Of a stretch of DNA of 64,000 bases, positions 33,608 through 41,804 are shown piece after piece. This DNA comes from Kribbella capetownensis (lineage in GTDB: Bacteria > Actinomycetota > Actinomycetes > Propionibacteriales > Kribbellaceae), in the NCBI RefSeq assembly GCF_004331485.1, contig NZ_SJKD01000008.1:186001-250000 (forward strand), in the 5' to 3' direction. The translations under genes were made by a program, and so were the position numbers. Below the pieces are notes generated by a model, which was not told the origin of the DNA, did not search any database, and saw nothing but the letters and a program-made list of their open reading frames with translations. Within the stretch, counting starts at the first letter, position 1; each line of letters starts with the position of its first letter.

Positions 33608-34126
33608 ATGACCGGCGCTGTTGTCTGGCACATGACCATGTCCCTCGACGGTTTCATCGGAGACCGCGCCGACAATCTCGACTGGAGCTTCGGCGAGACC
33701 GAGCCGTCCGAACTGGCGGCCGAGGTGATCGCCACGACCGGCGCGTTCCTGTGCGGCGGGCGGCTCATCGACCGCGTCGGCGAGAACCGGCCGTACGGCG
33801 GTGTGTGGAGCGGAGCGGTCCTCGTCTACACCCGCAAGGACCCGGCGACCAATCCGATCCCCGAGTTCACCTACGTGTCCGGTGACATCCGCGACGTGGT
33901 CGCCGACGGCCTGAAGGCGGCGAACGGCAAGAACCTGGTCGTGACCGGCGGAACCGTCCCCCGCCTGAGCCTCGACGCCGGACTCGTCGACGAGATCGTC
34001 CTTCACATCGTCCCCGTCCTGCTCGGCGAAGGCGTGCGCTTCTACGACAGCCCCGGCGTCGAGCCGACCAAACTCGAGGTCCTCACGCAGGAGCGCATGA
34101 ACTTCCGCTTCAAGGTGCTCAAGTAG
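33608..34126 (+). CDS. Dihydrofolate reductase/RibD C-terminal family protein
   Basis: A 172-residue protein of the DHFR-like RibD_C family. The N-terminal MTMSLDGFIGDRADNLDW, the central GAFLCGGRLID strand-turn, and the NADPH-side LVVTGGTVPRLSLDAGLVDEI and HIVPVLLGEGVRFYD blocks are typical. These proteins reduce various small molecules; few have known substrates. AAAGGAGA gives a strong ribosome site before ATG 33608. It is the probable target of the divergent LysR. Its stop overlaps the next start by one base. Confidence 0.87.
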   Translation: MTGAVVWHMTMSLDGFIGDRADNLDWSFGETEPSELAAEVIATTGAFLCGGRLIDRVGENRPYGGVWSGAVLVYTRKDPATNPIPEFTYVSGDIRDVVADGLKAANGKNLVVTGGTVPRLSLDAGLVDEIVLHIVPVLLGEGVRFYDSPGVEPTKLEVLTQERMNFRFKVLK

Positions 34127-34758
34127 TGGCTGCGCGTGTCGTCGTCCTCGACGCCATGGGCGTGCTGTACCGGCACGGGAACGTAGTGAGCGGCGTACTG
34201 ATCCCTTACCTTCGCGACCAAGGGTGCACGGTGGGCGAGCCCGAGATCCGGCAGGTGTACCGCGCCTGCACCCTTGGCGAGTTGTCGACGGAGGAGTTCT
34301 GGGCGGCTCTGGGTGTTGGCCAGTCGGCGTCCGATGCCGAGTACTGCGGCCGTCATCAATTGACCGACGGCACGGTCGACACGCTGCGGTCGCTCCGTGA
34401 GGCCGGTGTGACGGTGCTCGTGCTGACCAACGACGCAGGGCCGTGGTCCGCCCACCTGCGCAGGCGTTTCGGGCTCGAGCCGTACGTCGACCACTGGTTC
34501 GTCAGCTCCGAGATCGGTGCTCGCAAGCCCTCGGCGGCGGCGTACGAGGCCGTGCTCGCACATCCCGGGATCTCGGGGAGCACGGCTCTGGTGGACGATC
34601 GGCCGACCAACCTTGCCGCTGCCCATGCTGCCGGCTTCCGTCCGGTGTTGTTCCACAGCGAGGACACTGCCGCCAACACGGTTGCGGGCCTCGGTGTCGC
34701 GAGTGCGCGGAGTATGCCGGAGCTACTCGACGTACTGACTCACACCTCGGCGGTCTGA
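34126..34758 (+). CDS. HAD family hydrolase
   Basis: A 210-residue HAD hydrolase. Motif I is VVLDAMGVLYR, in which the second acidic residue is replaced (DAM), so phosphatase activity may be altered. Motif II VLVLTNDAG and motif IV STALVDDRPTNLAAAHAAGF are in place, with the lysine in GARKPSAAAY. It starts one base inside the preceding stop (TAGTG), which implies translational coupling with the DHFR-like gene. Confidence 0.82.
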   Translation: MAARVVVLDAMGVLYRHGNVVSGVLIPYLRDQGCTVGEPEIRQVYRACTLGELSTEEFWAALGVGQSASDAEYCGRHQLTDGTVDTLRSLREAGVTVLVLTNDAGPWSAHLRRRFGLEPYVDHWFVSSEIGARKPSAAAYEAVLAHPGISGSTALVDDRPTNLAAAHAAGFRPVLFHSEDTAANTVAGLGVASARSMPELLDVLTHTSAV

Positions 34759-34772
34759 TCCGTTCCATCGTC

Positions 34773-35486
34773 ATGACGGACAAATATGCACAGCGAGTGG
34801 CCAAGGCGGACTGGGATGCGGTGACCGCCGGGGTGAACGATCTCGGGTGTGCGTTGCTGCCGCGGCTGCTGACGCCCACCGAGGCGAGCGGGATCGCGCG
34901 GCTGTACGACGACGTACAGCGGTTTCGGGCCACGATCGACATGGCTCGGCATCGGTTCGGTGAGGGACAGTACCGGTACTTCGATCGGCCGTTCCCCGAG
35001 GCGGTGGAGGCGTTGCGGCAGGCGCTGTATCCGCGGTTGTTGCCGATAGCAAGGGATTGGTACGCCAAGCTCGGCCGGGACGCGGAGTGGCCGGACACGT
35101 TGGACGAGTGGCTGGAGATGTGTCACCAGGCCGGACAGACGCGGCCTACGCCGATCCTGCTGCGGTACGGTCCGGGTGACTGGAACGCTTTGCATCGCGA
35201 TCTGTACGGCGACAAGGTCTTCCCACTGCAGGTCGTGATCAACCTCAACGACCCTGGTGCCGACCACACCGGCGGCGAATTCCTCCTGGTCGAACAACGC
35301 CCGCGCGCCCAGTCCCGCGGTACGGCGACCCTCATCCCCCAAGGCCATGGCCTCGTCTTCACCACCCGCGACCGCCCGGTCCGCTCAACCCGAGGCTGGT
35401 CTGCCTCCCCCGTCCGCCACGGCGTCTCCCCCATCCACACCGGCCACCGCCACACCCTAGGCCTCGTCTTCCACGACGCGACCTGA
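34773..35486 (+). CDS. 2-oxoglutarate/Fe(II)-dependent oxygenase
   Basis: A 237-residue double-stranded beta-helix oxygenase of the prolyl-hydroxylase group. The iron ligands are visible as the H-x-D in NALHRDLYGDKVF and the distal histidine in PVRHGVSPIHTGHRHTLGLVF, where a nearby arginine could hold 2-oxoglutarate. The VVINLNDPGADHTGGEFLL strand lies between them. Substrate unknown; members hydroxylate proteins or small molecules. It follows the HAD gene by 14 bp, and a hairpin lies beyond its stop. Confidence 0.85.
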   Translation: MTDKYAQRVAKADWDAVTAGVNDLGCALLPRLLTPTEASGIARLYDDVQRFRATIDMARHRFGEGQYRYFDRPFPEAVEALRQALYPRLLPIARDWYAKLGRDAEWPDTLDEWLEMCHQAGQTRPTPILLRYGPGDWNALHRDLYGDKVFPLQVVINLNDPGADHTGGEFLLVEQRPRAQSRGTATLIPQGHGLVFTTRDRPVRSTRGWSASPVRHGVSPIHTGHRHTLGLVFHDAT

Positions 35487-35542
35487 ACCACCCGGAGTGC
35501 GCAGCCCACCGGGCACCAGGTGGATGGCGGGTTGTGCGCCGG

Positions 35543-35583
35543 CTGGCGGGTTGTTGCGCGTCATCGGTCAAACAACCCGCCAG
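35543..35583. terminator. 13-bp stem hairpin between convergent genes
   Basis: Arms CTGGCGGGTTGTT (35543-35555) and AACAACCCGCCAG (35571-35583) pair exactly around a 15-nt loop. A second copy of TGGCGGGTTGT lies 19 bp before the left arm. It lies between the oxygenase and the convergent double-HTH regulator and is likely a two-way terminator. Confidence 0.75.
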
Positions 35584-35593
35584 CGGCAGGTGT

Positions 35594-36340
35594 CTAGGTG
35601 CGGTCTGGGGTTTGGGGGGTGGGTTTGGGTGGGGGGGTGTAGAGGATCTCGCGGGCCTGTTCGGCGGCTCGGGCGATGCTTTCGCCGACGAAGTCGACGA
35701 AGCGGGCGATGTTTTCGAGGCGGCCGGCGGCGGGGGTGCCGGGGCCCAGGACGGTGACGCCCTGGCGTGCGGTCTCGGCGAGCCGGGCGTGGGAACGGGC
35801 GCTGGCGATCATCGACTGGTACCAGACGTCGGCGTCGACGACGTACCGCTCGCGGCGGCGTTCGTCGCGTTCCCGGCGGATCAGACCCTGGCTCTCGAGG
35901 AACGCGCTCGCCTTGGAGACGGACGCCGGGCTGACCTGGAGGCGCTGCGCGAGCTCGGACGCGGTGAGACTGCCCTCGTCCGCGATGGTCAGACTTGTCA
36001 GCACCCGCGACATCATCTTCGGCAGGCCCGACTGCATCACGAGGGTCGTGAACGCCTCCTCGTACTCGCGCACCGCCTCGGCATCACGTCCGTGCGCCTG
36101 CGGGAGCGCCTGCTGCCCGCGGGGAGCGGCCTGCCTACGCTGATGGGCGCGGCGTTCGGTGGCGCGGTGAGCCAGGTCGGCGCGGTACGCCGTGGGTCCG
36201 CCGTTCCGCATCACCTCACGCGTGATCGTCGAGGTCGGGCGGTCGAGCCGCCTGGCGATCTCGGCGTACGCGAGCCCGTCGGCCAGCCCCAGCGCGATCT
36301 GCTGGCGGTGTTGCTGCGTGAGCCTGCCTCCCGGCATCAC
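35594..36340 (-). CDS. Double-HTH regulator: IS30-type HTH fused to a GbsR/MarR-type domain
   Basis: A 248-residue regulator with two DNA-binding modules. Residues about 5-60 (GGRLTQQHRQQIALGLADGLAYAEIARRLDRPTSTITREVMRNGG) match the HTH_38 domain best known from IS30 transposases. Residues about 90-180 form a winged helix of the GbsR/MarR kind (LTASELAQRLQVSPASVSKASAFLESQGLIRRERDERRRERYV). The C-tail is proline-rich. No transposase catalytic domain is present, so this is a regulator. It faces the DUF4097/S9 peptidase operon across a 223-bp gap full of AACGCAACG repeats and is likely to control both sides. Confidence 0.82.
   Translation of the reverse strand: MMPGGRLTQQHRQQIALGLADGLAYAEIARRLDRPTSTITREVMRNGGPTAYRADLAHRATERRAHQRRQAAPRGQQALPQAHGRDAEAVREYEEAFTTLVMQSGLPKMMSRVLTSLTIADEGSLTASELAQRLQVSPASVSKASAFLESQGLIRRERDERRRERYVVDADVWYQSMIASARSHARLAETARQGVTVLGPGTPAAGRLENIARFVDFVGESIARAAEQAREILYTPPPKPTPQTPDRT
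35607..35637 (+). other. G-quadruplex-like G-run cluster
   Basis: Five runs of three to seven G separated by TTT or T on the plus strand, within the proline-rich 3' end of the double-HTH gene, 24 bp beyond the hairpin. It may be only codon content for Pro/Lys/Thr residues, or a real folded element. Confidence 0.35.
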
Positions 36341-36392
36341 GATCTCCCTTCAGGTTCACTGACGCCGGCACAATAGCGTTTACTTTCCTTCC

Positions 36393-36445
36393 AACGCAAC
36401 GACTGCTCCAGCGGACGTTGCGTTAAAAACAGAACCGTTGCAACG
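36393..36445. promoter_or_regulatory. AACGCAACG inverted repeats and CGTTGCAACG palindrome
   Basis: AACGCAACG (36393-36401) and its reverse complement CGTTGCGTT (36416-36424) form a spaced inverted repeat. A perfect 10-bp palindrome CGTTGCAACG follows at 36436-36445. They sit just upstream of the double-HTH regulator and are likely its operators; further copies lie at 36481 and 36509. Confidence 0.7.
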
Positions 36446-36494
36446 ATCATAGGCTTCTGACCTGCATAGATGTCGTTTTTGCGCAACGGTCGTG

Positions 36495-36523
36495 TTGCCA
36501 GATCTCCAAACGCAACGTAGCGT
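36495..36523 (+). promoter_or_regulatory. Promoter of the DUF4097/S9 peptidase operon with embedded operator
   Basis: TTGCCA (36495-36500), 17 bp, TAGCGT (36518-36523): a good housekeeping-type promoter, about 40 bp before the DUF4097 start. The AACGCAACG repeat (36509-36517) fills the end of its spacer, so a protein bound there would block RNA polymerase. Confidence 0.65.
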
Positions 36524-36563
36524 TTCCGATGTCAGAAACCACTGGGTCCAGGAGGACAGCACG

Positions 36564-37229
36564 ATGCAGAAGTTCGACACCCCCAGCACGATCACCGCCG
36601 TCCTCGACATCCCCGCTGGACGCGTCCAGTTCATCGCCGCCGACCGTTCCGACACCACGGTCGACGTCCGGCCGGTGAACGCCTCGAAGAGCCGCGACGT
36701 GAAGCTCGCGGAGCAGACCACGGTCGAGTACGCCGACGGCGTACTGCGGATCGAGGCCCCGACGACCACCCAGATCCTCGGCAGCACCGGATCCATCGAG
36801 GTGACCGTCCAGCTCCCCGCCGGTTCCGGCGTCGAGGCCAAGGCCGCCAGCGCAGAGTTCCGCGGCGTCGGACGCCTCGGCGACGTCGCGTACGACAGCT
36901 CGCACGGCCCGATCAAGATCGACGAGGCCGCGAGCGTCCGCCTCACCACGCAAGCCGGTGACGTCTCGCTCGGCCGCCTCAACGGCCCCGCGGAGATCAC
37001 CACCTCGAAGGGCGACATCACGATCGCCGAGGCCGTCCGCGGCGACGTCGTACTGCGCACCCAGGTCGGCAACGTGTCGGTCGGCACCGCCGCCGGAGTC
37101 TCCGCCTCCCTCGACGCCGGCACCACCGTCGGCCGGATCCAGAACTCGCTCAAGAACGCGGGCGACACGACCGGCCTGACCATCCACGCCACCACCACCC
37201 AGGGCGACATCACCGCCCACAGCCTCTGA
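36564..37229 (+). CDS. DUF4097 family beta-strand repeat protein
   Basis: A 221-residue protein made of short repeating beta strands with the DUF4097 pattern (ARG-x-x-x-LRTQ-x-G-DV type turns, e.g. VRLTTQAGDVSLGRLNGPAEITTSKGDITIAEAV). The fold should be a right-handed beta-helix-like solenoid. The family's function is unknown; it often sits beside regulators and membrane proteins. It has no signal peptide. A GGAGGA-like site precedes the ATG. The S9 peptidase follows 32 bp later in the same operon. Confidence 0.85.
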   Translation: MQKFDTPSTITAVLDIPAGRVQFIAADRSDTTVDVRPVNASKSRDVKLAEQTTVEYADGVLRIEAPTTTQILGSTGSIEVTVQLPAGSGVEAKAASAEFRGVGRLGDVAYDSSHGPIKIDEAASVRLTTQAGDVSLGRLNGPAEITTSKGDITIAEAVRGDVVLRTQVGNVSVGTAAGVSASLDAGTTVGRIQNSLKNAGDTTGLTIHATTTQGDITAHSL

Positions 37230-37261
37230 ACCGCACCGATCACCGACAAGGAACCCAGACA

Positions 37262-39538
37262 ATGACCACCACGCAGGACTACCAGGCCGCGGAGCAGCTC
37301 CTCCGCCGGCCCGCCCGCCCCGGCGAGCTCGTCGTCGGCGACAAGGTCAGGCCGCAGTGGATCGACGGAGGCGCCCGGGTCTGGTACGCCGTGAGCAACG
37401 GCGCCGGCAAGCGGTTCGTCCTGGTCGACCCGGAGGCGGGCACTCGCGAACCGGCCTTCGACCACGCCCGCCTCGCCGCCGCACTGACCGCCGTCTCCGG
37501 GCAAGAGGTCGACCCTGAGTCCCTTCCGTTCATGGGCATCGCCCTCGCAGGGAACGCCGTTGAGTTCGACGCCTTCGGCGAGTACTGGCGCTGCAGCCTG
37601 GACACCTACACCTGCGAGCGGGCCGAGTTCACGCCGCCAGGCAACCCGCTGGAGGTGCCGTCGCCCGACAACAAGGTCGCGGTGTCCCGGCGGGGGCATG
37701 ACCTGTGGGCGCGCTCGCTGTCCGACGGACGCGAGTGGGCGCTGACCACCGACGGCGAGCCCGACTACCAGTACGGCGCCGGCCCGGCCAGCACCGGCAA
37801 CAGCACCCTGCTCCGCAAGATCGGTCTGCCGTACCTGCCGCCCGCGGTGGCCTGGTCGCCCGACTCGTCGAAGGTGCTGGCGCATCGGACCGATGAGCGC
37901 AACGTCCGGCAGACCCACCTCGTGGAGGCCAGGCCCGCTGATGGCAGCGCACCGGTCCTGCACACCCAGCGCTACGCGTACCCCGGCGACGAGCACATGC
38001 CGCTGGCGGAGCTGGTCGTACTGGACGTTGCCGAGGGCACCGTTGTTCGTGCACAGACCGAGCCGCTTCTGATGCCGCAGTTGTCCCCGATCATGGCCAA
38101 GTGGGCGTGGTGGGCTCCGGACGGCTCGGCGGTGTACTACCTCGACCGGCCCCGCGACCTCCGCACGCTCACCCTGTACCGGCTGGACCCCACCACCGGT
38201 GCGGTCACCACTGTGCTCAGTGAGACCGGAGACACCAGGGTCGAACCCAACCAGTGGTCGTTCGAGCCCCCAATCGTGCAGGTGCTGGGCGACGAGGTGC
38301 TGTGGTACTCGCAGCGGGACGGCTGGGGCCACCTGTACCGCTACGACCTGCACACCGGCGAACTGCTGGGGCAGGTCACCTCCGGGCAGTGGGCGGTGCG
38401 GCAGATCCTGCGCGTCGACGAGGCTGAGCGAGTGGTGTACTTCGTCGCGTCCGGGCTGGTCGACGATGACCCGTACCGGCGTACGGTGTGCCGCGTCGGA
38501 CTGGACGGCACGGGCTTCGCCAAGGTCACCGACGACGAGCTGGACCACATCGTCACGCTGGCGGCCAACCCGGCGTACTTCATCGACTCTGCGTCGACGG
38601 TCGACATCGCTCCGGTGTCGCGTGTCCTTGACTGGACCGGACGGGTGGTGGTCGAACTGGAGCGCGCCGACAGCAGCAAGCTCACCGCAACCGGGTGGAC
38701 GGCGCCGGAACGGTTCCGCGTGAAGGCGGCCGATGGGGTGACGGACATCTACGGCGTCCTGTACCGGCCGCGGGGGTTCGACGCCGCGCAGCGCTATCCG
38801 GTGGTGGACACGCTCTATCCAGGCCCGCAGGTCAACCGGGTCGCGCCGAGCTTCGACCCCGGCGGCATGGGTCTCGACGCGGAACCCCTTGCGGCGCTCG
38901 GCTTCGTGGTGATCGCGCTGGACGGCCGTGGCACTCCTGGGCGGAGCAAGTCCTTCCACGATGCGTCGTACGGCCACGTGGCCGACGCGGGCTCGCTGGC
39001 CGACCATGTCACGGCACTGCAGCAGCTGGCCGAAACCCGGCCGTGGATGGACCTGGACCGAGCAGGCGTGTTCGGTCACTCTGGCGGCGGGTTCGCGGCG
39101 GCGCGGGCGATGCTGGACTTCCCCGAGGTGTACAAGGCCGGAGTCGCCATGTCCGGCTCGCACGACCTCCGCTACTTCAACCTTGGTTTCGCGGAGATGT
39201 ACGACGGTGCCGACAACCCCGAGGCCTGGGCCGCCGCCTCCAACGTCGACATCGCGGACCGGCTGGCGGGCAAGCTCCTGCTCATCCACGGCGAGATGGA
39301 CGACCAGGTCCACCCACACCACACGCTCCGCCTCGCCGACCGACTCGTTGCCGCAGACAAGGACTTCGAACTACTCATCGTCCCCGGAGCCGAGCACACC
39401 CTGATCGACTGCCTGGCCTACGTCCGCAAGCGCTCCTGGGACTTCCTGGTCCGCGAACTGACCGGCACCGAGCCACCCACCTACCGCCCCGCCTCCATAA
39501 CCCTCAGCCCAGAACTACTAGCCGAACTCTTCGCCTAA
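37262..39538 (+). CDS. S9 family peptidase (DPP IV-like)
   Basis: A 758-residue serine peptidase. An N-terminal beta-propeller (about residues 1-510, with the DPPIV_N-type YLPPAVAWSPDSSKVLAHRTDERNV) is followed by an alpha/beta hydrolase domain. The triad is visible: S607 in GHSGGGFAA, an acid at D680/D681 in HGEMDDQV, and H712 in PGAEHTL. It should remove dipeptides from peptides, often after proline. No signal peptide is seen, so it is probably cytoplasmic. A ribosome site AAGGAACC precedes the ATG. Confidence 0.92.
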   Translation: MTTTQDYQAAEQLLRRPARPGELVVGDKVRPQWIDGGARVWYAVSNGAGKRFVLVDPEAGTREPAFDHARLAAALTAVSGQEVDPESLPFMGIALAGNAVEFDAFGEYWRCSLDTYTCERAEFTPPGNPLEVPSPDNKVAVSRRGHDLWARSLSDGREWALTTDGEPDYQYGAGPASTGNSTLLRKIGLPYLPPAVAWSPDSSKVLAHRTDERNVRQTHLVEARPADGSAPVLHTQRYAYPGDEHMPLAELVVLDVAEGTVVRAQTEPLLMPQLSPIMAKWAWWAPDGSAVYYLDRPRDLRTLTLYRLDPTTGAVTTVLSETGDTRVEPNQWSFEPPIVQVLGDEVLWYSQRDGWGHLYRYDLHTGELLGQVTSGQWAVRQILRVDEAERVVYFVASGLVDDDPYRRTVCRVGLDGTGFAKVTDDELDHIVTLAANPAYFIDSASTVDIAPVSRVLDWTGRVVVELERADSSKLTATGWTAPERFRVKAADGVTDIYGVLYRPRGFDAAQRYPVVDTLYPGPQVNRVAPSFDPGGMGLDAEPLAALGFVVIALDGRGTPGRSKSFHDASYGHVADAGSLADHVTALQQLAETRPWMDLDRAGVFGHSGGGFAAARAMLDFPEVYKAGVAMSGSHDLRYFNLGFAEMYDGADNPEAWAAASNVDIADRLAGKLLLIHGEMDDQVHPHHTLRLADRLVAADKDFELLIVPGAEHTLIDCLAYVRKRSWDFLVRELTGTEPPTYRPASITLSPELLAELFA

Positions 39539-39676
39539 CCGGGTGACGAGGACACCGCCTCCGGCGAGCAACCCCCCGACGGGTGCGGTGAGGGAGGAGA
39601 TCTGCCCGATCGACTTCGTCTCCTCCGCAGCTCGACGCGGCACGAAACGACCTAGTCCGAAGGGTGCGCGTGTCAA
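39518..39676 (-). CDS. Possible small membrane peptide or gene remnant
   Basis: An in-frame minus-strand reading from TTG 39676 gives about 52 residues ending in a single hydrophobic helix (ISSLTAPVGGLLAGGGVLV) preceded by a basic stretch. It has no convincing ribosome site and overlaps the peptidase 3' end. It could be a small membrane protein, the tail of a lost gene, or chance. Nothing else is seen in the 153-bp gap. Confidence 0.2.
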   Translation of the reverse strand: MTRAPFGLGRFVPRRAAEETKSIGQISSLTAPVGGLLAGGGVLVTRLGEEFG

Positions 39677-39691
39677 CGGATGAGGGCCCGG

Positions 39692-40480
39692 TCAGAGAAG
39701 GGCGGCGGCGAATTGGTCGTGGTGGGTGGTCCACCAGCGGCGCCGGCGGTCGAACTTCTCGATGCCTCCCCTCCGATTCATCATCGCGACGGTGTTCGGG
39801 CCGCCCGCATCGATGCTGCACCGCGCGGCTGCTTCGATGCGGGCGAGGGCATCGTTGATGGCGCTGAGCAGTTCTGCGCGGCCGTCCCGGTCCAGTCCGT
39901 AGGCGTCGGCGATGAGTCGTAGCCGTGCCGGCCGGTCGGCGGGCATCCAGCCGATCCGGTCCTGGTCGAAGTCGTCCTCGATCGGTACACAGAGGCGGGC
40001 GAGCTGGGCGAGATCGTAGACGGGGCGGCCAGGGGCGGCGAACTCGAAGTCGAGCAGCGCAACGGCGATGCCGTCACGGAAGACGACGTTCGAGAGCTCC
40101 ACGTCGTTGTGGCACACCAGCGTCCCGCCCGCAGGGTCAGCCAGACCGTCGTTCCAGCTGAGACCCTGAGGGTCGAACTCGCGAGCAGCGTCGTGCAGCC
40201 CGCGCAGCAGCCTCGCGACGGACGCCAGCGCGGTGCCGGACTGGCTCCAGTCCGGATAGGGCGAAACCGGGACCTCGCCCTCGATGAACACGAGGCGCTC
40301 TCGGCCGTCCTCCTCGATGCCGACCGGAATCGGGGTACCCTCGAATCCGGCGTCTCGCACCGCTCGCAGGAAGGCGTGAATCGAACCCGAGTGCGGACTC
40401 GAAGGACGAAGAACATGCGGACCGACACGGACAACCTGGCCCGCGTTCGCGATCCCGCCATCGAGCTGCTGCTCGGCCAT
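39692..40480 (-). CDS. Phosphotransferase family protein (APH fold)
   Basis: A 262-residue APH-fold kinase. The catalytic loop is TLVCHNDVELSNVVF and the metal segment VALLDFEFAAPGRPVYDLAQL. ATG at 40480 gives a short N-lobe, MAEQQLDGGIANAGQVVRVGPHVLRP, typical of the shorter group of such proteins. Substrate unknown. It differs clearly from the longer APH protein at 20540. A 337-bp gap lies upstream (40481-40817): it contains no supported gene, only a weak hairpin near 40795. Confidence 0.82.
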   Translation of the reverse strand: MAEQQLDGGIANAGQVVRVGPHVLRPSSPHSGSIHAFLRAVRDAGFEGTPIPVGIEEDGRERLVFIEGEVPVSPYPDWSQSGTALASVARLLRGLHDAAREFDPQGLSWNDGLADPAGGTLVCHNDVELSNVVFRDGIAVALLDFEFAAPGRPVYDLAQLARLCVPIEDDFDQDRIGWMPADRPARLRLIADAYGLDRDGRAELLSAINDALARIEAAARCSIDAGGPNTVAMMNRRGGIEKFDRRRRWWTTHHDQFAAALL

Positions 40481-40794
40481 ACCGGAAGTTTGACAGACGC
40501 AGTGCAGCCGCGGACAAGCCGTCGACAACCAGGCTTCCACATCGCGAGAACCGACCGGCGGCGTTCCTGAGACCAGACGAGAGTACGCCGCTTTGTGCAT
40601 CAGCAGGGCCCGCCGACTATCTCCCCACCCCGCGTTGAGGCAGCACCTGTCGTCGCTGATCCGCTATCACAACTTCGGCTGTTTGAACATCGACCCCCAG
40701 ACGACCCGAGAGGCCATCGCCGCTGAAGGCGATACCGAGTCGCCGGGATTCCGGGTGTTCCGCCGACCACGCCGCGACTGATATCGGTCCGCGG

Positions 40795-40812
40795 CACCCG
40801 CCGAGGGCGGTG
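40795..40812. terminator. Weak hairpin after the Gfo/Idh/MocA gene
   Basis: CACC-C-GCC-GAG-GGC-GGTG folds into a stem with one bulge. It lies 6 bp past the stop of the minus-strand dehydrogenase operon, so it may end that transcript. It falls in the otherwise empty 40481-40817 gap. Confidence 0.35.
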
Positions 40813-40817
40813 TCCTT

Positions 40818-41804
40818 TCAGGCGAATTCTTCGGCGTCTACTCGGGTTCCGCGTTCGAAGGACGTTATGGCGGTTTGGGCTAGTTGGAGGGCTCGGCGGC
40901 CGGCGGTGGCGGGGATGGGTGGTGGGGCGCCGGTCTGGAGGGCGGTGATGATGTGGTCGACGTGACGATCGAAGGTGGAGTGGAACGAGCGGGCCTCGTC
41001 GTTGAAGTACCCCGCCTCCCACACGCTGGTCGTCTCGTCCCCGGCCCGCGACAGCGTGAACCGACGGACCGTGTCGTGGATCGTGAGACGCCCCGCCGTC
41101 CCGTTGACCTCGACCAGGTGCGTGTCGGGATAGGCGTACGACGAGTCGTAGCTGCCGAGAATGGTGCCGACGGCATCGTTCTCGAACCCGAGCGCCAACG
41201 CCACCGTGCTGTACGCCCCGTACGTCTTCCGAGTCATCTGCGCCGCGATCGACCGGATCGGCCCACCGAGATGCTCCAGCATGTCGAACCCATGGCACTG
41301 CGTCTCGATCAAGTTCGCGTGCGGCGACTCGCCGTAGTTCGCCTCGCCGCCGAACCGCCAGGTGAGGAAGAGCAGGTCGCCGAGCACGCCGTCCTGGATC
41401 GCCCGCTGCGCGCGGACGACGGGCTCGGCGTACCGGTGGTTGAAGTTGATCCCGAAGAAGATCCCGCGGTCCTCGGCCCGCCGCAGGAGCTCGTCGGCCT
41501 CGGTCAAATCAAAGACCAGCGGCTTCTCGACCAACAGGTTCGCCCCGGCCTCGATCAGCGAGAGCGTCGGCTCGAAGTGCCCCTCGTTGGGCAGGCAAAG
41601 CGTGACCAGATCCGGCCGCGTCTCCTTGAGCATCGCGCCGAGATCCGTGTACGGCGCCGTCCGGTACTCCGCCGCCCGTTCGGCCGCACTCGTCGGAGTT
41701 CGCGCCGCGATCGCGACCAGCTCACAATCAGATCGCCCGGAGAAGATCCGCGCGTGCTGCCGTCCCCAACCCCCGGCACCGACCACCGCCACGCGCACCG
41801 TCAT
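40818..41804 (-). CDS. Gfo/Idh/MocA family NAD(P)-dependent oxidoreductase
   Basis: A 328-residue two-domain oxidoreductase. The Rossmann loop AVVGAGGWGRQHARIF starts the protein, the conserved EKP lysine motif appears as LLVEKPLVFDL near residue 95, and the catalytic histidine region is ETQCHGFDMLEHLGG near 170. It should oxidise a sugar or cyclitol hydroxyl. Its ATG overlaps the stop of the zinc dehydrogenase (ATGA). Together with the SGNH protein the three genes form an operon, likely for breakdown of a modified sugar or polyol. Confidence 0.88.
   Translation of the reverse strand: MTVRVAVVGAGGWGRQHARIFSGRSDCELVAIAARTPTSAAERAAEYRTAPYTDLGAMLKETRPDLVTLCLPNEGHFEPTLSLIEAGANLLVEKPLVFDLTEADELLRRAEDRGIFFGINFNHRYAEPVVRAQRAIQDGVLGDLLFLTWRFGGEANYGESPHANLIETQCHGFDMLEHLGGPIRSIAAQMTRKTYGAYSTVALALGFENDAVGTILGSYDSSYAYPDTHLVEVNGTAGRLTIHDTVRRFTLSRAGDETTSVWEAGYFNDEARSFHSTFDRHVDHIITALQTGAPPPIPATAGRRALQLAQTAITSFERGTRVDAEEFA

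Noticed and set aside
35594..36340. IS30 insertion sequence
   Set aside because: Only the HTH_38 domain is present; the DDE catalytic core and terminal inverted repeats are missing and a MarR-type domain is fused instead.
36380..39322. Long minus-strand open frame opposite the DUF4097 and S9 peptidase genes
   Set aside because: Both sense genes have clear motifs and catalytic residues; the antisense product has no recognisable pattern.
40593..40781. Short plus-strand frame in the 337-bp gap
   Set aside because: No ribosome site, no family resemblance and a basic, compositionally random product. It may be a gene remnant but cannot be supported.
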